The notes beneath the pieces are model-generated. The model saw only the letters and a list, made by a program, of their open reading frames with translations, was not told the origin of the DNA and did not search any database. From CAZDXB01 sp964509335 (GTDB lineage Bacteria > Bacteroidota > Ignavibacteria > Kapaibacteriales > UBA2268), in the NCBI GenBank assembly GCA_964509335.1, contig CAZDXB010000003.1, positions 106,299 to 170,298 on the forward strand: DNA of 64,000 bases. Reading direction: 5' to 3'. Shown here in pieces: positions 43,740 through 52,469 of this stretch (position 1 is the stretch's first letter; each line of letters starts with the position of its first letter). Made by a program: the position numbers and the translations under genes.

Positions 43740-45105
43740 CTTTCGCGTCCTTTCCTATTTTCTTTTTGATTTTCGCCGGCAAAAAGATTTTTAACGTAGT
43801 TCCTTTGCCGATTTGGGAGTATATATCTAGCTTTCCTTTGTGCTTTTTGATTATTTCGTTGGCGGAATACAAGCCCAAAGACAACTTGTCTTTATTTTCG
43901 CTTGAATATGAGATATTGAATATTTGTTTTAATGTTTCGTCGCCGAATCCGATTCCGTCGTCGGTAATAGTTACGACAGCCTTTCCGTTTTCGTAAAAAG
44001 AATCGATAGTTATTGTTCCGCCGTCGGGCATTGAGTCTCTGGCGTTGAGGATTGCGTTAAGCAAGGCTCGCTGCAAGTTTGGTCGTTGTCCGTAGATATA
44101 TACAGGCTTTGTAGCCGCGGTAGATTCGACAGTAATGCCGTCTCTGCGAAGCTGAGCCTCGGCTAACGATAAAACTTCGTTAATTAGCTCTTCCAGTTCG
44201 CTTTCCTCGGAGCCGCTTTTTTCGGCGTATGAGGCGTAACGGTTTAACTTTGCGTTGATTTTTTTAATTTTAGATATTTGGTCTTTTACTATCGTCAAAC
44301 GTTTTTCAGAATTGCCGACTCCGTCTTCGATTAGTTGGACGTTTGTTTCCGCTATTTGAATAGGCGATTTTAGCTCTTTTGAAATTGACTCGACGATTTC
44401 CCCAATGGTGGCAAATTGGGACGACCTGTCTATTTGCTTGGAAATTTCCGATAGCTCTCGGTTCATCGAGTCTATTTGCTCTTTGCTCCTGATATTGTCG
44501 AAAGCCGCGGCGGCTTCTTCGGCGAACGAGCGGATGTAAATCATATCTTCCTCGCCGAAAGAATCCTCGGTTTTGTCGGTTTCGAAAGTCAAAGCGCCGT
44601 ATAAACTTCCTCGCAGGAATATTGGTGCGACGCCTACGTAAATTTGTTTTTTGTCCTTTTCTCTTTCCAAATCCGGAATAAACGATACGCTTTCTTTCTC
44701 AATCGCCCAATCTATAATGCCTTCTTCTTCAAAATTCTTGATTGATTTGTTCAAACTCGTCGTAGTATCTCTCTTTATCGGCAGAAGTTTATTATTCGCC
44801 GTGAAATAGAACAATTCGGATTCGTAAAAGTTAAATTTATCGGATAAACTTTGCTGTATGATTCCCGATAAGTCGGTTAAATCTTTAGCTTTAAAGAGCG
44901 TTTGCCGGATTCTTTCTATTATCGAAGATTCTACTTTCTCTTTTTGTTTCGAAGCGGGGGATTTAGACTTCCTATCGCGAAGATTCTCAATTTCCCTTTG
45001 CAGCAATTCCACCGAATTTTCCAACGCTTTCACGTATTGCTCGGCGGAAGGAGCGGCTTCCGTTTTTTTCTCTTGATTCTTATTTATGTTGCTTGTCTTT
45101 GTCAT
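43735..45105 (-). CDS. GAF-domain histidine-kinase-like protein lacking the phosphoacceptor His
   Basis: A 456-residue protein without membrane segments. It has a coiled coil (20-60), a GAF domain (about 65-205), and a HisKA-type helix pair in which the expected H-E/D-L core reads ISKELKSPI, so Lys243 replaces histidine. The HATPase domain (about 340-450) has N-box Asn354 (LLNAILNARDSMP), TDDGIGF and a reduced G2 box LSLGL. It lies between HDOD and the TPR protein in the motility-regulator run and may be an ATP-binding scaffold. Confidence 0.85.
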   Translation of the reverse strand: MTKTSNINKNQEKKTEAAPSAEQYVKALENSVELLQREIENLRDRKSKSPASKQKEKVESSIIERIRQTLFKAKDLTDLSGIIQQSLSDKFNFYESELFYFTANNKLLPIKRDTTTSLNKSIKNFEEEGIIDWAIEKESVSFIPDLEREKDKKQIYVGVAPIFLRGSLYGALTFETDKTEDSFGEEDMIYIRSFAEEAAAAFDNIRSKEQIDSMNRELSEISKQIDRSSQFATIGEIVESISKELKSPIQIAETNVQLIEDGVGNSEKRLTIVKDQISKIKKINAKLNRYASYAEKSGSEESELEELINEVLSLAEAQLRRDGITVESTAATKPVYIYGQRPNLQRALLNAILNARDSMPDGGTITIDSFYENGKAVVTITDDGIGFGDETLKQIFNISYSSENKDKLSLGLYSANEIIKKHKGKLDIYSQIGKGTTLKIFLPAKIKKKIGKDAKD

Positions 45106-45122
45106 AAAGCGTTTAAATCTTA

Positions 45123-46049
45123 TTAGTACTGATGGGATTTGATGGCTTTTTCGTATTCGACTCCCAAATCGACTTTGATTTTTTCAACCAGACTTTCTTT
45201 GTTTAAGAAAGAGTCGGTAACGATTAATTCTAATAGGTCTTCGTTGTAATATAGTTCGGGTGAAACAGATTCCATCGCCCAGTTTTTATAGCCGAGAGTT
45301 TCGGCGAATCTTTCGCCGGCGGAGACGATAGCGGTTAAAGGTTTTTCTATGCCGTTTATCGCTATGCCTTTTTCGTCTAGGTCTAAATCGTCGCCCAATA
45401 AATTATCGATTTTAAAAGGATTATGATGGTCTCTAATAGCGTCGCATAGTTTTTCGGGCAATCTCCATCTTTCCGCCAACCAAGCTCCTATTTCTGTATG
45501 GTTAGAGTCTAGTATTTGGTTTTCCGCTTCTAGCATAGAGGAATTATTTTTGCGTTGGTATTCCCTGATTTTTATGAATTCTTTCGGAAAATACTGTATG
45601 ATTATAAGAACTCCTATATCGTGCATTAATCCGGCTACGAACGCTTCGCCCGCCAGTCTGTAATCGAATTTTCGAGCTAGATATTTAGACGCGGCTCCGC
45701 AAAAGACCGAGTAATTCCAAAAACTGCTCGGGTCGAAGAGGCGCTTATCCGTTTTTGCGAAAAATTTCTTTAGCGCCATCGTTAGAGAGATTTCTTTTAT
45801 TGTATTCAAACCGAGAAGAACAATTGCTAAGTCAATAGTCGCTATGCGCCTTGAAAATCCGTAAAACGGAGAGTTAGCTACTCTGAGCGTTTTAGCTGTT
45901 AGAGCTTGGTCTTTCTCAATGATAGAAGCCAAGCTTTTGGCGCTTAGTTCAGTGTTGTTAGCGGCTTCTAATACTTCGGCTATAACCGTGGGAACGGTCG
46001 GTAGATTTATTAAACTGTCTAACTTTTTTTTTATCTTAGCGTTAAGCAT
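45123..46049 (-). CDS. HDOD-domain protein next to fliA
   Basis: A 308-residue single HDOD domain protein with KDQALTAKTLRVANSPFYGFS and an intact HD pair in AGLMHDIGVLIIIQYF. It starts 8 bases inside the fliA gene. HDOD proteins often occur in motility and chemotaxis clusters. It is the paralogue of the isolated HDOD gene at 11055. Confidence 0.88.
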   Translation of the reverse strand: MLNAKIKKKLDSLINLPTVPTVIAEVLEAANNTELSAKSLASIIEKDQALTAKTLRVANSPFYGFSRRIATIDLAIVLLGLNTIKEISLTMALKKFFAKTDKRLFDPSSFWNYSVFCGAASKYLARKFDYRLAGEAFVAGLMHDIGVLIIIQYFPKEFIKIREYQRKNNSSMLEAENQILDSNHTEIGAWLAERWRLPEKLCDAIRDHHNPFKIDNLLGDDLDLDEKGIAINGIEKPLTAIVSAGERFAETLGYKNWAMESVSPELYYNEDLLELIVTDSFLNKESLVEKIKVDLGVEYEKAIKSHQY

Positions 46050-46830
46050 AATCGTATTCTTTTAGTTTTATTTTTAAATCCCTCAGCACTTGGCTGTGAA
46101 TCTGACAAATCCTGCTCTCAGAAACGTTCAATATTTTCCCGATTTCTTTGAAAGTCAGATTCTCGTAATAGTATAACGTAACTACTAGTCTTTTCCTTTT
46201 GCCGATATTTTTAAGAATGCTTTGTATGAAGGCGATTCTTTCTTCGCTTTCTATTGTTTTTAAGGTATTGTTGTCGTAGTCAGGCGCATCCTCTATAATA
46301 TTTTTATCTTTGTCGTCGATTATTTGCGATTCGGATAGCGAAAGATAAGCCTTAGCCGCCGCCGCCGCGGATAAATATGAATAATATTCGGACTGCGTAA
46401 CGTTCAGCTTTTTACGGATTTCTTCATTGGTGGCTTCCCTTCCAATTTTGTTTCTTACCTCGTCGCCCGCGGCTAAATAGTCGTGAGCTTTTTTGCGAGC
46501 GGTTCTCGAAAGCCAGTCCAATTTTCGAAGTTCGTCTTTTATAATGCCTTTGATGCGCGGCAGGGCGTATGATTCAAATTTTACGCCTCGTTTGGGGTCG
46601 TATTTTTCTATTGCTTCGTGCAAACCGAGAATGCCGATGTTTAGGAAGTCGGAGTCTTCGAGTATTGAGTTGGAAGGCAAATTCATCGAATGCAAAGCGT
46701 ATTTTACCAGCCAAATGTAATGAAGCATCAATTTGCCTTTTACGTCTTCGTCGTTGTTGCCCTTATACTTAGACCAAAATCGTCTTATTTCCTTTTCTTC
46801 TATTTTGCTTTTGTTCCTCTTTCTCGTCAT
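46042..46830 (-). CDS. fliA: RNA polymerase sigma factor FliA/WhiG (sigma-28)
   Basis: A 262-residue sigma-70 family factor with region 2 (NIGILGLHEAIEKYDPKRGVKFESYALPRIKGIIKDELRKLDW, about residues 66-109), a short region 3 (about 110-170) and region 4 with the ENLTFKEIGKILNVSESRICQIHSQ HTH (about 215-255). This pattern, without region 1, is the FliA type that directs late flagellar genes. It lies in the same run as flhF and flhG. No anti-sigma flgM is visible nearby. Confidence 0.93.
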   Translation of the reverse strand: MTRKRNKSKIEEKEIRRFWSKYKGNNDEDVKGKLMLHYIWLVKYALHSMNLPSNSILEDSDFLNIGILGLHEAIEKYDPKRGVKFESYALPRIKGIIKDELRKLDWLSRTARKKAHDYLAAGDEVRNKIGREATNEEIRKKLNVTQSEYYSYLSAAAAAKAYLSLSESQIIDDKDKNIIEDAPDYDNNTLKTIESEERIAFIQSILKNIGKRKRLVVTLYYYENLTFKEIGKILNVSESRICQIHSQVLRDLKIKLKEYDYA

Positions 46831-46873
46831 ATTAGTTATTGTTATGTTAGATTAATTCGGGTTAAGAAATTTA

Positions 46874-47638
46874 TTATTCGTTTTTATTGGTCGCTTCGTC
46901 GTCGCTTTGTTCCATTCGTTTTTGTTCTTCCTTGCTTAAGATATCGTTTATTAAGTCTTGGTCAACTGTTTCGTTTTCCTCTTCTTCAGGCGGCGCCGGT
47001 TCTTCAATTTCGGGTTCTTCAATAGTCTCTCGCTCTTCTTCCTCGAAAGATTCCCGCTGTTCCTCAGAAGGTTCTTCTTCGGATCTTTTTTGACCTTCTT
47101 TTTCATTTAAACTTTCTTGCTGACGAAGATATTCGTCTTTCAATTGCCGTTCCAATTCCTCGTGCTCTTTGGCTAATTTTTCTTCTTCTTCTTTGCGTCG
47201 TTCTTCTTCTTGTTTCTCTTCTTCTTCCATTCGTTTCTTTTTTTCTTCGGATACAATATAAAAAATTCCAGCCATAATCAAGCCCGCTCCAAAATAAAGA
47301 GCGAGAAATATTAAGAAGGAATAGAGGGCGGCGTAAAATATCGAGTCAAGTATTTCGGCGATAGTTCCGAAATCGCTGGTAAAGAAAAGGACGATAAAAA
47401 TGATTAATGACACCAATATACTAGACTGTCTTAAGAACTTATAAGGGAATTTGACTTTTTCTTTTATTCTTTTTACTTCTCTTTTTTCTTTTTTCTCTAA
47501 TCTTTTTTTCCTTTCCTTTGCTTTCTTCGCTTTTTCATTCCTTCTTTTTTTGTCTTCTTTTTCCCTTTTCTTAAGCTCTTTTTCGCGTCTTAATTTCTCT
47601 TGTTCTTCCTGCGATAAATTTTTTGTTTTTGCCGCCAT
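46874..47638 (-). CDS. Two-TM, Glu/Lys-rich coiled-coil protein of unknown function
   Basis: A 254-residue protein. A strongly basic and acidic coiled coil (about 1-68) is followed by two adjacent transmembrane helices (about 73-95 and 100-130) and a Glu/Arg-rich coiled tail to the end (KKKRMEEEEKQEEERR onwards). No family is recognised. Its position between flhG and fliA, in one tight operon and with an AGGAAGA ribosome site, suggests a role in motility regulation or polar organisation (inference). Confidence 0.72.
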   Translation of the reverse strand: MAAKTKNLSQEEQEKLRREKELKKREKEDKKRRNEKAKKAKERKKRLEKKEKREVKRIKEKVKFPYKFLRQSSILVSLIIFIVLFFTSDFGTIAEILDSIFYAALYSFLIFLALYFGAGLIMAGIFYIVSEEKKKRMEEEEKQEEERRKEEEEKLAKEHEELERQLKDEYLRQQESLNEKEGQKRSEEEPSEEQRESFEEEERETIEEPEIEEPAPPEEEENETVDQDLINDILSKEEQKRMEQSDDEATNKNE

Positions 47639-47656
47639 ATTCTTCCTGAATTAAAT

Positions 47657-48412
47657 TTATACTAAAACGCGAGACGTTATTTTCTCCGCTAATTTAATCG
47701 CGCTTCTCGTAATTTCCGAATCCGGACGCGAAAAAACAAACGGTTTTTGTTTTATTATCGATTGCCTTACGCTTCTGTCGTAAGGAATATAACCCAAAGT
47801 GTCCAAACGCTCGCCAAAAAAAGTCTCCACAGCTGAATTCATTTTGTTCGAAAATTCCAAATAATCTTCGTAGTCGATTACGTTGTTAGCCAATAGTTCG
47901 ATTTTTCTCCAATTAAATCCGTCGGGCAATATTTTAAGCAAAGCGTAAGCGTCTAAAAGAGAAGTCGGGTCGTCGTTTATCAATAAAGCCGCTAAATCAG
48001 CTATTTCGAGATATTTGAATAGTAACTTCGTTCCCGGGTCGGGCGCGTCTATGACGATAAAATCAAATTTTGTCGTTTGGATAAGGCTATTATACCCTTC
48101 CGATATCATCGACGCTTGAATTTTATCCGCTTTGCCTTCCGCCGGAGCGTCCGGTAAAATATACAGATTCTCGTCTAATTTATAAATCGCTTCGTCAATT
48201 GAAGCGTTTCTTGAATAGACGTCGTATAAATTTATGGGAGGTTCGACTCCGAAAAAAAAACGTTGATTAGGATAATATAAATCGCCGTCCCATATTAAAG
48301 TCTTTCTGTCGATTTTAGACAAGGCGGAAGACAAATTAGCCGCTACGGAGCTTTTGCCAATTCCTCCTTTTCCGCTACAAATCGCTATTGTAAAAGGGTA
48401 ATTGTTATTCAA
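47657..48412 (-). CDS. flhG: MinD/ParA-like ATPase FlhG
   Basis: A 251-residue deviant-Walker ATPase with the P-loop ICSGKGGIGKSSVAANLS (about residues 11-28), the second motif DLYYP and FIVIDAPDPGTK (about 100-112). It is the antagonist of FlhF and controls flagellar number. The start is a TTG with AGGGA upstream, only 9 bp after the flhF stop, so the genes are cotranscribed. A plain ParA relative cannot be excluded, but the flhF neighbour makes FlhG most likely. Confidence 0.9.
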   Translation of the reverse strand: MNNNYPFTIAICSGKGGIGKSSVAANLSSALSKIDRKTLIWDGDLYYPNQRFFFGVEPPINLYDVYSRNASIDEAIYKLDENLYILPDAPAEGKADKIQASMISEGYNSLIQTTKFDFIVIDAPDPGTKLLFKYLEIADLAALLINDDPTSLLDAYALLKILPDGFNWRKIELLANNVIDYEDYLEFSNKMNSAVETFFGERLDTLGYIPYDRSVRQSIIKQKPFVFSRPDSEITRSAIKLAEKITSRVLV

Positions 48413-48421
48413 ATTAGTTCC

Positions 48422-49558
48422 CTATATTTTCCGACTTCTTTTGGTTATTGCATTATCGCTTATGACGAATTTGCTTAAAAAATCTTTGCTAGCGGATTCG
48501 ATATCGTCGGGAATTTCTTGTCCGGTTGTTAGATATATTAATGGAATTTCAGCTTCAATAATAGTTTCAATCGCTCCTCCAATTGAATACGCTTCGTCTA
48601 ATTTGGTTAATATTATACCGTCGGGATTTAATATTGAATATTTTTCGATAACTTGATTCAGAGTTCTTGAATCGGTAGAGCCGCTCAAAACAATAAATAC
48701 GTTCTTTTCTTTGGCTAAGTCTGAGTATAATTTTATTTCCTTTAGTTTTGCTTCGTCGTTTTGGCTTCTGCCGGTTGTGTCAATGAAGACAAGGTCTCTA
48801 TTTTGTTCTTTTTCGATTATTTTATCTAATTCTTTGGTTGAATAGCAATTTTCAAAATTTATGTTAGCTACGGCGGCGTATGTCTGCAGTTGGTCCGCTC
48901 CGCCGATTTTTTCCGAATCGCAGCAAACTATTAGGGGGTTGGCTTTTAAGACTAGTTTGGATATTGTCGCCAGTTTGACGAGACTAAGAGTCTTGCCAGC
49001 TCCTGTCGGTCCTACGAAATAAAATATTTGTCTTTTGCTTGTTTTGTTAATAGGAGGCAGAAAGTCTATTTTTTCTAATATTAGCTCTTTTGCTCTTCTT
49101 TCGGCTAATTTTAGATTTTTGGATAAATCTTTGCCTTCTAATGTTTTGATTATATTATTTGAAAATTTTTCCGAATAGCCTGAGTTTCTTAATTTCTTGA
49201 ACAATATCTTCATTTCGGGCGTTAACGAGCTTGATTTTTTAGGCGTTCCCGATTCGGAAAGCTCTTCTACGATAGATATTAATTCGGAAAGTTCGTTTTT
49301 AATTGGCTCTAAAGCCGCCGTGATTTCCGATTCGTTATGCTTTTTGGGTTCAGCGGAGACGGGTTTAGTTTTAGTTTCGACAGGATTTTTCTTATTATCG
49401 ACAGCCGCTATTATTTCTACGACGGAGTCGGAATCTCCGTTTTCGCTCGAAGATTTAACGGTTCGGCTGGATAGAATCACGGCGTCGGAGCCTAATTCTT
49501 CCAATATTTTATTCTTTCCCTCTTTAAGCGAGGGAGCTTGATATTTTTTTATTTTCAT
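48422..49558 (-). CDS. flhF: SRP-type GTPase FlhF
   Basis: A 378-residue protein of the SRP GTPase family. It has a basic N-terminal domain (KIKKYQAPSLKEGKNKILEELG), a low-complexity linker and an NG domain with P-loop GPTGAGKTLS (about 188-197), CCDSEK, FIDTTGRS and the ILTKLDEA motif. FlhF places the flagellum at the pole in many bacteria. It is the first gene of the motility-regulator run here. Confidence 0.94.
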   Translation of the reverse strand: MKIKKYQAPSLKEGKNKILEELGSDAVILSSRTVKSSSENGDSDSVVEIIAAVDNKKNPVETKTKPVSAEPKKHNESEITAALEPIKNELSELISIVEELSESGTPKKSSSLTPEMKILFKKLRNSGYSEKFSNNIIKTLEGKDLSKNLKLAERRAKELILEKIDFLPPINKTSKRQIFYFVGPTGAGKTLSLVKLATISKLVLKANPLIVCCDSEKIGGADQLQTYAAVANINFENCYSTKELDKIIEKEQNRDLVFIDTTGRSQNDEAKLKEIKLYSDLAKEKNVFIVLSGSTDSRTLNQVIEKYSILNPDGIILTKLDEAYSIGGAIETIIEAEIPLIYLTTGQEIPDDIESASKDFLSKFVISDNAITKRSRKI

Positions 49559-49831
49559 CTAAACGTCCGATGAATTGTATAATAATATAACGTAAGTCGG
49601 TGGAAATTTCAAGGAAAAATTATGCCAAGCCGCTAGTAAAATTCGTTAATATTGCTTAATTGGATTATAATTGTAGTCGAAAGAAAAGCGTTTGCGTAAT
49701 TTCTTATATTGCAAAATAATGCGCGATTATTTGTGATTCCAAAGAATAAAGATTTTCGTTATTTTAACGTTTTTCTGAAAAATTTTGTAATTTGGCGAAC
49801 TCTGTTGAATGTTAAAAAATAATTAAAAAAA

Positions 49832-50710
49832 ATGAGTTTAGATTTTACGTTTGAGGATATACAGTTCGAGAACAAGAGGCGCGAGGCGGCTGAATTCGAG
49901 CCGATAGCGCGAGAACTTCGAAGGGATATTATCAAGAGCTTGACTATGGCTAAATCTGGACATAGCGGCGGAGCTATGGGGTTGGCTGACATTTTTTCCG
50001 TATTGTATTTTGGCGGCGTTATGAAATACGACCCTCAAAAGCCTGATTGGGAAGAAAGAGACAGGTTTATTTTAAGCGCCGGACATATTTGTCCCGTTCA
50101 ATACGCTTCTTTAGCGAGAGCCGGCTTTTTCCCAATCGAGGAGCTAAAAACGCTAAGAAAGTACGGAAGCCGCTTGCAAGGGCATCCCGCGATGGACGTA
50201 AACTTGCCCGGAATCGAGTCGGCGACCGGTTCTTTAGGGCACGGTATCTCAATAGCCGTTGGTATGGCTATTAGCGATAAATTGGTTGATAAGAACCATA
50301 GGAAAGTGTTTACTATAATCGGCGACGGGGAAGCTCAGGAAGGCTCCGTGTGGGAAGCCGCTATGGCGGCGGGTAATTATAATTTGGACAATTTCTGTTG
50401 CTTAATAGATAATAACGATTGTCAGATTGACGGCAGAGTAGAAGACGTAATGTGTATTTACCCCATCAAAGAGAAGTTTGAGGCTTTCGGCTTCGAAACG
50501 ATTGAAATAGACGGGCATAACTACGAGGAGATAGTAAAAGCTTTTGATTGGTTTAAAAATAATTGCGAGAACAAGATTGGAAAGCCGTCGATGATAATAG
50601 CTAAAACCTATATGGGGCAGGGCGCTTCGTTTATGCGCGACGACCACGGCTGGCACGGAATACCGCCTAACAAAGAGCAAGCTCTGAAAGCTCTGGAAGA
50701 ATTGAAATAG
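49832..50710 (+). CDS. Transketolase, N-terminal (ThDP-binding) subunit
   Basis: A 292-residue protein matching the first part of transketolase: SGHSGGAMGLADIFSVLYF, GHPAMDVNLPGIESATGSLGHG and the ThDP motif GDGEAQEGSVWEAAMAAGNYNLDN. The enzyme moves two-carbon units between sugar phosphates. The split-subunit form is common in Chlorobi and archaea. The partner lies 669 bp downstream, with a lipoprotein gene between. No clear Shine-Dalgarno precedes the start. Confidence 0.93.
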   Translation: MSLDFTFEDIQFENKRREAAEFEPIARELRRDIIKSLTMAKSGHSGGAMGLADIFSVLYFGGVMKYDPQKPDWEERDRFILSAGHICPVQYASLARAGFFPIEELKTLRKYGSRLQGHPAMDVNLPGIESATGSLGHGISIAVGMAISDKLVDKNHRKVFTIIGDGEAQEGSVWEAAMAAGNYNLDNFCCLIDNNDCQIDGRVEDVMCIYPIKEKFEAFGFETIEIDGHNYEEIVKAFDWFKNNCENKIGKPSMIIAKTYMGQGASFMRDDHGWHGIPPNKEQALKALEELK

Positions 50711-50739
50711 CTGAATGTGCAATAAATCGGGGTCCGGTT

Positions 50740-51330
50740 ATGAAGTTATATTTTTTTGTCGGCGCCGTCATCTTTGGTTTAATTTTGACTTTCTGCGCCG
50801 AAGACGAAAAAGCTAAGAAACAAGAAGGAGTTCAGACCGAGCAAGGACAGATAGAAAAATCCGAACAGACGCAGAAGGTAAAGGCTTTTAAAGCTGAAAA
50901 GTTGAAGGCGTTTTTGCCGAACGACGTTCCGCAAACCGTTAAAAGACCCGTTAAGCGAGGGGTGTTGCGAGAAGAAAATGTAAACGCGCAAACGACTTCG
51001 CGAGAATACGTTTTTAAAAATAAGGGATACCTCAACTTTCAAATAACCGATTACGGAGCGAAAGAATTTATCCCAGATTATTTAATTAAACCTTTAGAGA
51101 ACTTGCCGAAAATATCCGGCAAAACGACTGAAGAAGTTGTTATACCGCACGGCAAAGGAATTTCAATTTGGGACGAACAGACTGGTTCCGGTTCTTTTTC
51201 GGCAGTGGTAGCGGGTAGATACTTTTTAAAAATTGACGGCAGGAATTTGCCGGACCACGTAAGAGATATTAAAAATTATATTCAGTATTTTGATTTAGAA
51301 GGATTGGCGACATTGTCAGAAAAAGAATAA
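50740..51330 (+). CDS. Predicted lipoprotein of unknown function
   Basis: A 196-residue protein with a hydrophobic start ending in LTFC, a poor lipobox with Phe at -1 that may nonetheless be lipidated. A Lys/Gln/Glu-rich spacer (residues about 20-55) follows, then a small beta domain (about 70-196; YVFKNKGYLNFQITDYGAKEF and GTGSGSFSAVVAGRYFLKI). It has a strong GGGGTCCGG ribosome site and sits between the two transketolase genes. No family is recognised. An exported protein between cytosolic enzyme subunits is unexpected. Confidence 0.68.
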   Translation: MKLYFFVGAVIFGLILTFCAEDEKAKKQEGVQTEQGQIEKSEQTQKVKAFKAEKLKAFLPNDVPQTVKRPVKRGVLREENVNAQTTSREYVFKNKGYLNFQITDYGAKEFIPDYLIKPLENLPKISGKTTEEVVIPHGKGISIWDEQTGSGSFSAVVAGRYFLKIDGRNLPDHVRDIKNYIQYFDLEGLATLSEKE

Positions 51331-51378
51331 GTTTTATAAATTAATTGATTTAGAGTGTTTAAAAAAATATCAGAAGAA

Positions 51379-52389
51379 ATGGAAAATTTTAAATTAATTG
51401 AGAAGAAGCCCACTAGGCACGGATTTGGGGAAGCGTTGGTTGAACTTGGAGAAAAACACGACAACGTAGTAGTTCTTGGAGCCGATATTACCGGTTCGGT
51501 AAAGACTTCCTTTTTCAAAGAAAGATTCCCAGATAGATTTTTTTCAATAGGAATCGCCGAACAGAACGCGACGACAATAGCGGCGGGTTTGGCATTGTCC
51601 GGTAAAATACCTTTCTTTTCGAGCTACAGCGCGTTCGCCGCGTTTCGCAACGCCGACCAATTAAGGATTTCAGTTTGCTACAATAACGCAAACGTAAAAA
51701 TCGGCGGCGGCCATTCGGGAATTACAGTAGGACCGGACGGCGCTACCCATCAATCGCTCGAAGAGATTTCTCTGGTCAGGACTTTTCCCAATATGACCGT
51801 AATTACTCCTTGCGACTATTTAGAAACAAAGAAAGCGACTATCGCGGTGGGAGAAATGCACGGTCCGGCATACGTAAGGTTTGGTAGATCCGCCACTCCG
51901 TATTTTACAAAAGAAGACACGCCTTTTGAAATCGGGAAAGCCCAAATTTTCAGAGAAGGCAAAGACGTCGCGTTAGTAGCTTGCGGAATTTTAGTTTGGG
52001 AAGCGTTGAAAGCCGCCGAAGAATTAGAGAAGAAGAAGGGAATATCCGCTAGAGTTGTTAATTCGGCTTCTATTAAACCAATCGACGTGAAAACTTTGAC
52101 CGAGTCGGCGAAAGATTGCGGATGCGTCGTTACCGTGGAAGAGCATCAAGTCCACGGCGGACTTGGCGGCGCCGTAGCCGAAGTTTTAGCAAAAAACTAT
52201 CCGGTTCCAATTGAATTCGTAGGCGTTAGAGATAGATTTGGGTTAAGCGGCGAGCCGGAGGAACTTATGGGCAAATTCGGTTTGACTTGGAAAGAAATTT
52301 ACGCTTCCGCTTTAAAAGTAATTGAAAGACGAGATAAAGGCTCCGAAGGTTATAGGCAAGTCAAAGACGTAGCCGATTATAAAGAATAA
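51379..52389 (+). CDS. Transketolase, C-terminal subunit
   Basis: About 336 residues from the ATG at 51379; the GTG at 51355 is a possible start. It has the pyrimidine-binding and C-terminal domains: RFFSIGIAEQNATTIAAGLA, GGGHSGITVGPDGATHQSLEE and VVTVEEHQVHGGLGGAVAEVL. It completes the split transketolase with 49832-50710. Confidence 0.92.
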   Translation: MENFKLIEKKPTRHGFGEALVELGEKHDNVVVLGADITGSVKTSFFKERFPDRFFSIGIAEQNATTIAAGLALSGKIPFFSSYSAFAAFRNADQLRISVCYNNANVKIGGGHSGITVGPDGATHQSLEEISLVRTFPNMTVITPCDYLETKKATIAVGEMHGPAYVRFGRSATPYFTKEDTPFEIGKAQIFREGKDVALVACGILVWEALKAAEELEKKKGISARVVNSASIKPIDVKTLTESAKDCGCVVTVEEHQVHGGLGGAVAEVLAKNYPVPIEFVGVRDRFGLSGEPEELMGKFGLTWKEIYASALKVIERRDKGSEGYRQVKDVADYKE

Positions 52390-52469
52390 ATAAAATAAAT
52401 TTGCTTTATTCGATTTTTTTATTATCTTATTTGAAATCAATCTAATCTAATAATTAAGGAAAGTAAACT

